A stretch of DNA of 6,545 bases from assembly GCA_017477035.1 (NCBI GenBank), contig JAFUXW010000123.1:1-6545 (forward strand). The letters run 5' to 3'. The position numbers and the translations under genes were made by a program. Under the pieces are notes generated by a model that saw only the letters and a program-made list of their open reading frames with translations, searched no databases and had not been told where the DNA came from. How positions within the stretch are numbered: position 1 is the stretch's first letter; every line of letters starts with the position of its first letter. Source of the DNA: Alphaproteobacteria bacterium (lineage in GTDB: Bacteria; Pseudomonadota; Alphaproteobacteria; RF32; CAG-239). Below, piece after piece: positions 1 through 5,780 of the stretch.

Positions 1-400
1 ACAACCTCAAGCAGGAGAAGATAATAAGCAACAGAAACAAGATTCACGGCAACAAGATGGTGAACAACCGCAAAATCCTGATGGTAGGGGCAATGGAACT
101 GAAAATAATGACAAAAATATGCAAAATCAGCCAAATCAAAAGCAAGCAGATAATAAAATTGATGAAAATGCTGATAATGATGTTGAAGCAGATGAACAAT
201 CGCAATACGGCAATGAAGATGAACAATCAGAACAAATGGCTAAGTCCTTACAAACGCAAGCAGGGGCTAAATCAGATGAAGAAAAAGAAAAAATCAGAGC
301 ACGTTTGCAAAAATTCCGCGATGTTCCTGAAGATAAGGGAGGTTTGTTGCGAGCTTTGATTAAAAAAGAACATCAATTGAACAGATACAATGAAAAATGA
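1..400 (+). CDS. BatB/BatC-like VWA/TPR protein, C-terminal end only (partial)
   Basis: The reading frame is open from base 2 to the TGA at 398-400 and has no start in the window, so this is the last 132 residues of a longer protein. Residues 1 to about 88 are low-complexity and very rich in Gln, Asn, Asp and Glu. A short charged helix (about 90-105) follows, then the ending DVPEDKGGLLR (residues 107-117). That ending resembles the 'R-x-PDDPGGLLR' element I recall at the C-terminus of BatB/BatC-type VWA plus TPR membrane proteins, where a polar tail of variable length links it to the TPR region. The identification rests on this motif and on batD starting 9 bases downstream. In the family the VWA domain is periplasmic or membrane-associated and acts in a Bat complex of poorly defined function. 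The VWA and TPR parts lie outside the window, so the exact subfamily cannot be settled. The internal ATG at 119 is not a credible start, because the same composition continues upstream of it. Confidence 0.72.
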   Translation, partial: QPQAGEDNKQQKQDSRQQDGEQPQNPDGRGNGTENNDKNMQNQPNQKQADNKIDENADNDVEADEQSQYGNEDEQSEQMAKSLQTQAGAKSDEEKEKIRARLQKFRDVPEDKGGLLRALIKKEHQLNRYNEK

Positions 401-409
401 GGCTAAAAA

Positions 410-2152
410 ATGATGCATAAAAGATTGCTATTGATTATATGTGCTACGGTAATGCCGTTAAAAGTTTTTTCGGCAGATTTAACAGCAAAGGTGGATAATC
501 ATAAAATAGCTTATGGAGAAACTGTAAATCTTCGCTTGTCATATGAAGGAAATGACGGTGGTAATTTACAACCTGATTTAAGTGTTTTGCAGGATAATTT
601 TAATATTTATTCGACTTCCTCATCAATGAATACCAATATTATTAACGGAGCTGTTAGTCAAAAACGAGAGTGGTTGATAACGATGCTTCCGCAAAATGCT
701 GGAAAGCAAACAATTCCTTCTATTAGTGTCGGTAATTATAAAAGTTTGCCGGTAGAAATAGAAGTGCTGTCAGCAGAGAATGTTGAAAAGGAAAAGAAAA
801 AACAAAATGGTAGCAAAAGTGATGTCGCACAAATGGCAAGTTTTGCGGCTGAATTACAGGTAAATAACAAAAATCCATATATAGAGCAAGAGGTTTCGGC
901 AGTTTTAACAATTCGCAGTAATCGTAATTTGCAATTTAATAGCGAACCATATTTTGAAAACAGTGATGATTGGATAATAAAAAGGGTGGGAAATTCAGCT
1001 GTTTCGCAAGATAACGGAGAAATGTTAACTAAGCTTAATTACGTGTTTTATCCGCAAAAGAGCGGAAAACAGGATTTGCCGCGCGCTGTTGTAGAAGGAT
1101 TTTATGTAACATATGAAAATTCTACTCCCCAAAATATTGGCGGAGGATTGTTACAATTTTTCGACATGGATATGGGAGCAATGTTCGGCGTGCAGAAACC
1201 TGTTTTGTTTAAGTCAAAAACAGAAACGATAGATGTTAAGCCGATACCAAGTGCATATACGGCACAAAATTGGTTGCCGGCGGAAAAATTAGTAGCAGAA
1301 GCCAAGTGGGTTGATAACAATCCTGAATTCAAAGTAGGAGAAACCATTGCGCGGGAAATCGCTATTACGGCACTGGGAGTTTCCGAAAAACAACTTCCAG
1401 AATTAGAGTTGAAAGAAAATTCGGCATGGAAGCAATATCCGGAAAAGCCTCAGTATTCTTCAAGTGTATATGAAAATCAGCTAATATCTCAAGAAATAAT
1501 AAGAGTGGTTTATATTCCGCAAAAAAGCGGTAACATACAACTTCCGAAAATTGAAATTCCGTGGTTTAATGTTAAAACTCAAAAAAATGAAAAGGTGGTT
1601 ATTAATGCTGAAGATGTTGAAGTGATGCCAAATGAGCAGTATGAAACTTTACAATCGGAGCCGGCCCAAACTCAAGAGGTTGAAAAAAATATTATTGATA
1701 CGAGCAAGACGGACAATAAAACCATCGCTCCCGTTAAGCAAACTTACAATTCAATTATAATATTGGCAATAATAGGGGCATTTTTGAGCGGTTTGTTGAT
1801 AAGCTTTTTGCTGTTCGGCAGAAGAAAAAATAATTTTAAGGCACAAAAGAGTGAAGATTATCGCAAAAATGTGCGCCATGCTTTATTGCAAGGAGATTAC
1901 CATAGAGCGCGTGATAGCTTGGTTAAATGGGGAGAAAGTGCCTTTCCTAATTTAAAAATTAATAATTTGAAAGACTTATCTGATGCTATTAAAAATGAAA
2001 ATTTTACCGAGCAATGCGACGTTATAAACGCATTATTATATGGTAAATCAGAACAAAAGCCAAATGTTGATATTGTTATAAAAACAATGACAAAGCATGC
2101 CAAAGACGGGCACAATAAGGAAGAAATCATATTGCCGAAGTTGTATAAATAG
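410..2152 (+). CDS. batD: BatD family protein (oxygen-tolerance / Bat complex component)
   Basis: This is a full-length protein of 580 residues. It has a signal peptide (MMHKR, a hydrophobic core at residues 6-17, likely cleavage near VFS/A at 21-22). A long extracytoplasmic beta-rich region follows, then one membrane helix at about 448-470 and a cytoplasmic tail of about 110 residues. The tail (HALLQGDYHRARDSLVKWGE..., then a D-L-S-D-A-I stretch and LLYGK) resembles the helical C-terminus of BatD proteins. Three copies of a PQ-x(2)-G-x(4)-P element, at residues 94-103, 215-224 and 370-379, mark successive Ig-like modules of this family. The layout and length fit BatD. Its job in the Bat system (aerotolerance or envelope stress, with VWA partners BatA/BatB) is known only in outline. 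It sits 9 bases after the BatB/C-like gene, with GAGG (399-402) overlapping that gene's stop. Two tandem ATGs (410, 413) are possible starts; the first has the better spacing of 7 bases. Confidence 0.88.
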   Translation: MMHKRLLLIICATVMPLKVFSADLTAKVDNHKIAYGETVNLRLSYEGNDGGNLQPDLSVLQDNFNIYSTSSSMNTNIINGAVSQKREWLITMLPQNAGKQTIPSISVGNYKSLPVEIEVLSAENVEKEKKKQNGSKSDVAQMASFAAELQVNNKNPYIEQEVSAVLTIRSNRNLQFNSEPYFENSDDWIIKRVGNSAVSQDNGEMLTKLNYVFYPQKSGKQDLPRAVVEGFYVTYENSTPQNIGGGLLQFFDMDMGAMFGVQKPVLFKSKTETIDVKPIPSAYTAQNWLPAEKLVAEAKWVDNNPEFKVGETIAREIAITALGVSEKQLPELELKENSAWKQYPEKPQYSSSVYENQLISQEIIRVVYIPQKSGNIQLPKIEIPWFNVKTQKNEKVVINAEDVEVMPNEQYETLQSEPAQTQEVEKNIIDTSKTDNKTIAPVKQTYNSIIILAIIGAFLSGLLISFLLFGRRKNNFKAQKSEDYRKNVRHALLQGDYHRARDSLVKWGESAFPNLKINNLKDLSDAIKNENFTEQCDVINALLYGKSEQKPNVDIVIKTMTKHAKDGHNKEEIILPKLYK

Positions 2153-2153
2153 C

Positions 2154-2182
2154 TTGCATTCAAGAAAAAAATATGCTCTAAT
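2154..2182 (+). promoter_or_regulatory. Putative sigma-70-type promoter with extended -10
   Basis: In the only sizeable intergenic gap, TTGCAT (2154-2159) is followed after 17 bases by TCTAAT (2177-2182), which matches five of six positions of TATAAT. A TGC triplet directly upstream (2174-2176) makes an extended -10. The -35 is weak (TTG plus three mismatches). The position, starting just after the batD stop and about 30 bases ahead of the next start codon, suits a promoter for the downstream gene cluster. It was found by eye only. Confidence 0.45.
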
Positions 2183-2201
2183 ACAAACAATATGACTGTA
2201 T

Positions 2202-2207
2202 AAGGGA
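2202..2207 (+). promoter_or_regulatory. Ribosome-binding site that decides the start at 2215
   Basis: AAGGGA lies 7 bases before the ATG at 2215 but only 4 bases before the in-frame TTG at 2212. Both the spacing and the codon favour ATG 2215 as the start of the nuclease-fold gene. Confidence 0.6.
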
Positions 2208-2214
2208 ACTTTTG

Positions 2215-3324
2215 ATGCCTTTTTTAAAACAGACTTTTATGTGGTTATTCTTTATTGTTGCAATGTATCTGGGTGGAGCAAGTACGCAGAGTTCCAGCAA
2301 TATGTTGCAAGGAATGGGATTTGTGTCCATAGTAATGGCATTGATTTGCCTTTACATAATTTTTAAGTTGATGTGGCGCGCCAGAGGAACAATCACTACA
2401 ATAGTGGTAATCAGCGGAATAGCTATTTATTCGTCATACGCACTGGGATTGTTCGGTAATAAAACGGTAGAAGGTATAATTACCGGAAAGCCTTCTCCGG
2501 TTCAAAAGGCAGAAGATAGTGAAGAACAACTGCAAGAACAACAGCAAAAAATGGATAGTCTTGATGCTCAATTGTTTGATGCCGGAACAGAAGATGAAAA
2601 TAATGAAAATTCTAAAGCCGAGTATCGAACAGAACAAACGGTAATCGTAAAGCAAGAGGCAAATAATGTGGTGCAACAACAATCAGCAAAGCTTCAGATA
2701 AATAATGGCGGCGGTTTGGTTGGAAAGGTAAAAACATTATTGTTCGGTGAACAAAACAACGGACAAAATTCTCAAACTGCATCAACAATAAAGAATATGG
2801 ATATTAATCCGTTTGATTATCCTGCTGTTACGGGATATGCAAGGGTCGTTACTGCCAGCACATTGTTTATAAACGGTCTTAATATTAAAATGTACGGAGT
2901 GGATGCACCGGATATTAACCAAACCTGTGCCAATCATTTCGGACAAGGGTATTATTGCGGAAAAGAAGCTCGAAACTGGTTGCAATCTTGGTTGGGGAAC
3001 AAAGAAGTTACTTGCCATATTTTAGGAAAAGTTGAAAACCGATGGGCAACAGGTACATGCTTTATAGACAATAATAAATATGATGTAGGGGCGGTGGTTA
3101 TAAATGCCGGATGGGCGGTTGCCTACACTAAAAACACAGATATCTACATAGGGTATGAGAATCAAGCTAAAGCCAATAAACGCGGTTTATGGGCCGGAAC
3201 TTTTTATAAACCTTGGGATTGGCGAAAAATCCAAAATCGAAAAGTTGATGTAAAGGTTGAATACAAACTCCCTAAGCCGGCAGCAAAAAAGAAAAACAGT
3301 TTTGACTTTTGGGGATTGTTTTAA
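2215..3324 (+). CDS. Membrane-anchored staphylococcal-nuclease-fold (SNase-like) protein
   Basis: The protein has 369 residues. Three hydrophobic helices (about 8-23, 35-53, 60-80) are followed by a Gln/Glu-rich probable coiled coil (98-121), a polar linker, and an SNase-like domain (about 205-340). Domain landmarks are YGVDAP (227-232), a GWAVAY segment and the ending GLWAGTF...PWDWR (324-337). Positive residues after helix 2 (K51, R55, R57) suggest that the domain faces the periplasm. There its four cysteines (C238, C248, C267, C282) could form disulfides. In Staphylococcus nuclease, catalysis uses Asp21, Arg35, Asp40, Glu43 and Arg87. Here the matching positions appear to be S215, K225, D230, D233 and W277 (R276 sits one place away), so only Asp40 is clearly kept. 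Nuclease activity is therefore doubtful, and a binding or structural role is possible. The gene follows a probable promoter, and its stop overlaps the tsaE start by one base. Confidence 0.8.
   Translation: MPFLKQTFMWLFFIVAMYLGGASTQSSSNMLQGMGFVSIVMALICLYIIFKLMWRARGTITTIVVISGIAIYSSYALGLFGNKTVEGIITGKPSPVQKAEDSEEQLQEQQQKMDSLDAQLFDAGTEDENNENSKAEYRTEQTVIVKQEANNVVQQQSAKLQINNGGGLVGKVKTLLFGEQNNGQNSQTASTIKNMDINPFDYPAVTGYARVVTASTLFINGLNIKMYGVDAPDINQTCANHFGQGYYCGKEARNWLQSWLGNKEVTCHILGKVENRWATGTCFIDNNKYDVGAVVINAGWAVAYTKNTDIYIGYENQAKANKRGLWAGTFYKPWDWRKIQNRKVDVKVEYKLPKPAAKKKNSFDFWGLF
3311..3315 (+). promoter_or_regulatory. Ribosome-binding site for tsaE inside the upstream gene
   Basis: GGGGA lies 8 bases before the ATG at 3324, within the last codons of the upstream gene. 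It supports ATG 3324 (which shares a base with the upstream TAA) over the in-frame TTG at 3309, which lies before this site. The arrangement suggests translational coupling. Confidence 0.55.
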
Positions 3325-3785
3325 TGGAAAAGGTTTTTATCAGCCAAAATGAAGAACAGACAGCAATGATTGCTTCTCAATTATCCGAATTGACACAAGT
3401 TGGTGATGTTTGGGCTTTGCACGGAACTCTGGGAATGGGAAAAAGTGTTTTTGCAAGAGCTTTTATTCAAAATCTGACGGATGCGGAAGAAGTTCCGAGT
3501 CCTACGTTTACACTAGTGCAGATGTATTCAGCACCTAGTTTTGAAATTTATCATTATGATTTGTATCGTCTAGAAAAGCCAAGCGAAATTTTTGAATTAG
3601 GAGTTGAAGAGACGTTTTACAATGGAGTATGTTTAGTTGAATGGCCTGAAAAAATGGAAAATTTGGCTCCGCGCAATATGTGGAACGTGACGTTTGAACA
3701 GGTTGAAAACGGGAGGAAAATCACAGTTTTAGCAAGTGATGAAAATAAAGTGCAGAGATTGCAAAAATGGCTGAACACAAAATAA
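3324..3785 (+). CDS. tsaE: tRNA threonylcarbamoyladenosine biosynthesis ATPase TsaE
   Basis: This 153-residue protein has the normal length for TsaE, the cytoplasmic P-loop ATPase that works with TsaB and TsaD to make t6A at position 37 of ANN-decoding tRNAs. Visible marks are the Walker A element GTLGMGKS (34-41), SPTFTLVQ after it, HYDLYR (77-82, with the conserved Asp79) and VEWPE (Glu106-Trp107-Pro108). The P-loop departs slightly from the GDLGAGKT I regard as usual: Thr replaces Asp, Met replaces Ala, and Ser replaces the final Thr. The invariant Gly-Lys is kept, so activity is expected. The start at 3324 gives a one-base overlap with the preceding stop and a GGGGA site 8 bases upstream. 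The 3' end overlaps hprK by 19 bases. TsaB and TsaD are not in the window. Confidence 0.93.
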   Translation: MEKVFISQNEEQTAMIASQLSELTQVGDVWALHGTLGMGKSVFARAFIQNLTDAEEVPSPTFTLVQMYSAPSFEIYHYDLYRLEKPSEIFELGVEETFYNGVCLVEWPEKMENLAPRNMWNVTFEQVENGRKITVLASDENKVQRLQKWLNTK

Positions 3786-4210
3786 TACATGCTACACTTA
3801 TCTCTGTGGGAGGTAAAGGTGTTTTACTTATTGGTAATAGCGGTTTTGGAAAATCTGATTTGGCTTTGCGTTTGATTGAAAGCAAAAAAGCGAAATTGGT
3901 TGCCGATGATGTTGTTGAGCTGTGGGAACAAAATGGCAAAGTAAAGGGATGTGCTCCGCAAAATTTAGCCGGATTATTGGAAGTCAGAGGAATAGGTATT
4001 GTTACGTATTCGTATATTGAAAAAACTACTGTGGATGTGATAGTAGAGCTTAAAAACAGTCTTGATGACATAGAAAGAATGCCGCTAATGCAAAAAGAAA
4101 TGATTTTTGGACTTGAAATTAATAAAATAGACTTGTATGCTAAAGAAAATTCGGCGCCGGATAAGGTTGTTGCGGCGTTGCGTTTGTTTAATGAATATTC
4201 GGCTGATTGA
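3767..4210 (+). CDS. hprK: HPr kinase/phosphorylase, short alphaproteobacterial form
   Basis: This protein of 147 residues corresponds to only the C-terminal catalytic half of the roughly 310-residue Firmicutes HprK; the short form is usual in alphaproteobacteria. The family enzyme phosphorylates a seryl residue of the phosphocarrier HPr (and can reverse this), tying PTS-type signalling to metabolism. Visible motifs are His8 ahead of the P-loop, Walker A GNSGFGKS (23-30), VADD (Asp47-Asp48), the HprK signature EVRGIGI (72-78), and ERMP (103-106) with a C-terminal APDKVVAALRL helix. All the expected catalytic elements seem present, so it should be active. The start overlaps tsaE by 19 bases, with a modest AGAGA site (3754-3758), suggesting coupled translation. 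No HPr, PTS EIIA or sensor-kinase gene is adjacent here; an mlaE permease gene follows after 13 bases. Confidence 0.9.
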   Translation: MAEHKIIHATLISVGGKGVLLIGNSGFGKSDLALRLIESKKAKLVADDVVELWEQNGKVKGCAPQNLAGLLEVRGIGIVTYSYIEKTTVDVIVELKNSLDDIERMPLMQKEMIFGLEINKIDLYAKENSAPDKVVAALRLFNEYSAD

Positions 4211-4223
4211 AAGATAGAATACT

Positions 4224-5015
4224 ATGTTAAGAAAATATTTTGAAACATTCGTTCAGGCATTGGGAAGACCGCTAGTAAATTTTATAATCAATTTAGGATA
4301 TTTTACGCAGTTCGTTGTAAAATCTGTATATAACTGCTTTATGCCTCCGTTTTACTTAAAGCTATTCGGTAAACAATTCTTAGATATAGGCTTTTATTCT
4401 TTGCCGGTGGTAGGATTAACAACTTTGTTTGCCGGTATGGTAATAGCAATTCAAACGTATTCTGGTATATCAGAATACGGAGCTGAAGGAGTGGTAGCAA
4501 GCGTTGTATTGATTTCTGTTACCCGTGAATTGGCGCCGGTTTTATCTGCATTGATGGTTGCCGGTCGTATCGGAGCCGCTATGGCTGCAGAAATAGGTAC
4601 AATGAGGGTTACTGAGCAAATTGATGCATTGGTGACCTTATCTGCTAATCCGTTTCGCTATTTGATAGCGCCACGGATATGGGCAGCTATAGTAGTTATG
4701 CCGTTGTTGGTATTGTTTGGTGATATTATCGGTATTTTCGGCGGATATTTAGTTGGAGTTTACAAATTGGATTTTAATCCAGCAAATTATATCAATAATA
4801 CAATGAACAATCTTCAGGCAATGGATATTATAATGGGAATTGTGAAGGCTGCGGTTTTTGGTTTTGTGGTTGCTGTTATGGGATGTTATCACGGATACCG
4901 CTCAAAAGGCGGAGCTCAAGGCGTTGGTGAAGCTACTACCAACGCTGTTGTTACTTCATCTATATTGATATTGGTTTTCAACTATTTAATCACAGAATTG
5001 TTCTTCGCAAGATAG
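4224..5015 (+). CDS. mlaE: MlaE-family ABC transporter permease (lipid transport)
   Basis: This 263-residue integral membrane protein belongs to the MlaE (DUF140) permease family. MlaE pairs with the ATPase MlaF in the inner membrane and, with an MCE-domain partner (MlaD), moves phospholipids between the inner and outer membranes. Family marks are an N-terminal amphipathic helix, RELAPVLSAL (from Arg101-Glu102), GRIGAAMAAEIGTMRVTEQ (114-132) with Glu123, IDAL next, and several hydrophobic helices (about 55-80, 150-175, 200-222, 243-259). The length is normal. There is no strong Shine-Dalgarno before the ATG at 4224 (GAAAGA lies about 9 bases upstream, overlapping the hprK stop), so translation may depend partly on the upstream gene. 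mlaF follows after 9 bases, which fixes the pairing. The symbol is by family; orthology to the E. coli gene as opposed to a related MCE system (such as plant TGD1-type) is not tested. Confidence 0.92.
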   Translation: MLRKYFETFVQALGRPLVNFIINLGYFTQFVVKSVYNCFMPPFYLKLFGKQFLDIGFYSLPVVGLTTLFAGMVIAIQTYSGISEYGAEGVVASVVLISVTRELAPVLSALMVAGRIGAAMAAEIGTMRVTEQIDALVTLSANPFRYLIAPRIWAAIVVMPLLVLFGDIIGIFGGYLVGVYKLDFNPANYINNTMNNLQAMDIIMGIVKAAVFGFVVAVMGCYHGYRSKGGAQGVGEATTNAVVTSSILILVFNYLITELFFAR

Positions 5016-5024
5016 GCGGTTAGT

Positions 5025-5777
5025 ATGTCAGAGAATAAAATAGAAATCAGAAATCTATATAAAGCGTTCGGCAAGAAAAAAGTGTTGGACGGAGTTAATT
5101 TAGATGTTAAAAAAGGTGAATCATTAGTGGTTATAGGCGGTAGCGGAACCGGTAAATCAGTGCTTATAAAGTGCATTCAGGGTTTGTTGATTCCTGATGA
5201 TGGGTCAATTAAAATTGATGGCGAAGAAGTTGTTGGAACAAGTAAAAATATCCACGAAAAAATGGGAATGCTCTTTCAAGGTGCGGCCTTATTTGATAGC
5301 TTAAGTGTTTGGGAAAATGTGGCATTTGTTCTGTTGGAAAATAATAAAATGGCACGTAAAGATGCTCGTTTGGAAGCTATCAGAGTTTTGCGTCAGGTTG
5401 GACTTGCTCCGGAAGTTGCAGATTTATCGCCTGCCGAATTATCAGGAGGAATGCAGAAACGTGTAGGCTTGGCAAGAGCTATTATGAATAAGCCGGAAAT
5501 TATATTTTTTGACGAACCTACTACAGGACTTGATCCGATTATGGCAGATGTAATTAATGATTTGATTATTGAATCAGCAAAAGGGCTAGGAGCAACGACA
5601 TTGACCATTACTCACGATATGGCTTCGGCTCGCAAAATTGCAGACAGAATAGCAATGTTGTATAAAGGAAAAATAATTTGGGCAGGCACCGTAAAAGATA
5701 TGGATAAATCCGATAATCCGTATTTGAAACAATTTATTTCAGGAAACTCGCAAGGTCCGATACAGGTGGAAGTGTAA
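5025..5777 (+). CDS. mlaF: MlaF-family ABC transporter ATP-binding protein (lipid transport)
   Basis: This 250-residue cytoplasmic ATPase energises the MlaE permease encoded just upstream. All ABC motifs are intact: Walker A GGSGTGKS (38-45), Q-loop Gln85 in MLFQGAALFDSLSVWENV, signature LSGGMQKR (139-146), Walker B IIFFDEP (Asp163-Glu164), D-loop GLDP (168-171) and H-loop His197 in THDM. The 'FQGAALFDSLSVWENV' and 'LSGGMQKRV' forms are characteristic of the MlaF/MKL subfamily and separate it from general importers. AGGCGG (5014-5019), overlapping the mlaE stop, serves as ribosome-binding site 5 bases before the ATG. The usual third gene of such clusters, encoding the MCE-domain protein MlaD, is not next; radA starts 3 bases after the stop. 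Confidence 0.94.
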   Translation: MSENKIEIRNLYKAFGKKKVLDGVNLDVKKGESLVVIGGSGTGKSVLIKCIQGLLIPDDGSIKIDGEEVVGTSKNIHEKMGMLFQGAALFDSLSVWENVAFVLLENNKMARKDARLEAIRVLRQVGLAPEVADLSPAELSGGMQKRVGLARAIMNKPEIIFFDEPTTGLDPIMADVINDLIIESAKGLGATTLTITHDMASARKIADRIAMLYKGKIIWAGTVKDMDKSDNPYLKQFISGNSQGPIQVEV

Positions 5778-5780
5778 AAT

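Noticed and set aside
57..359. Lys/Met-rich open frame of about 100 codons on the plus strand
   Set aside because: It overlaps in another frame the BatB/C-like tail, whose C-terminal motif is recognisable. The composition is just a frame-shifted reading of A-rich codons, and there is no ribosome-binding site.
2154..2170. Possible hairpin CTTG-CATT-CAAG followed by a run of A after batD
   Set aside because: The stem is only 4 base pairs and the following run is A, not T, on the transcribed strand, so it is not an intrinsic terminator for batD.
1897..2190. Minus-strand open frame opposite the end of batD
   Set aside because: It lies antisense to the recognisable BatD C-terminal region, has no recognisable domain, and is expected by chance in AT-rich coding sequence.
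3721..4071. Minus-strand open frame of 116 codons opposite tsaE/hprK
   Set aside because: It is antisense to HprK with all its catalytic motifs. The Ser/Thr/Pro-rich translation is typical of a shadow frame.
4062..4089. Promoter-like TTGATG and GCTAAT with a 16-base spacer inside hprK
   Set aside because: The match is weak in AT-rich coding sequence, nothing else supports it, and it lies over 130 bases upstream of mlaE.
5393..5608. Minus-strand open frame opposite the MlaF signature and Walker B region
   Set aside because: It is a shadow of a strongly conserved ABC ATPase and has no independent support.
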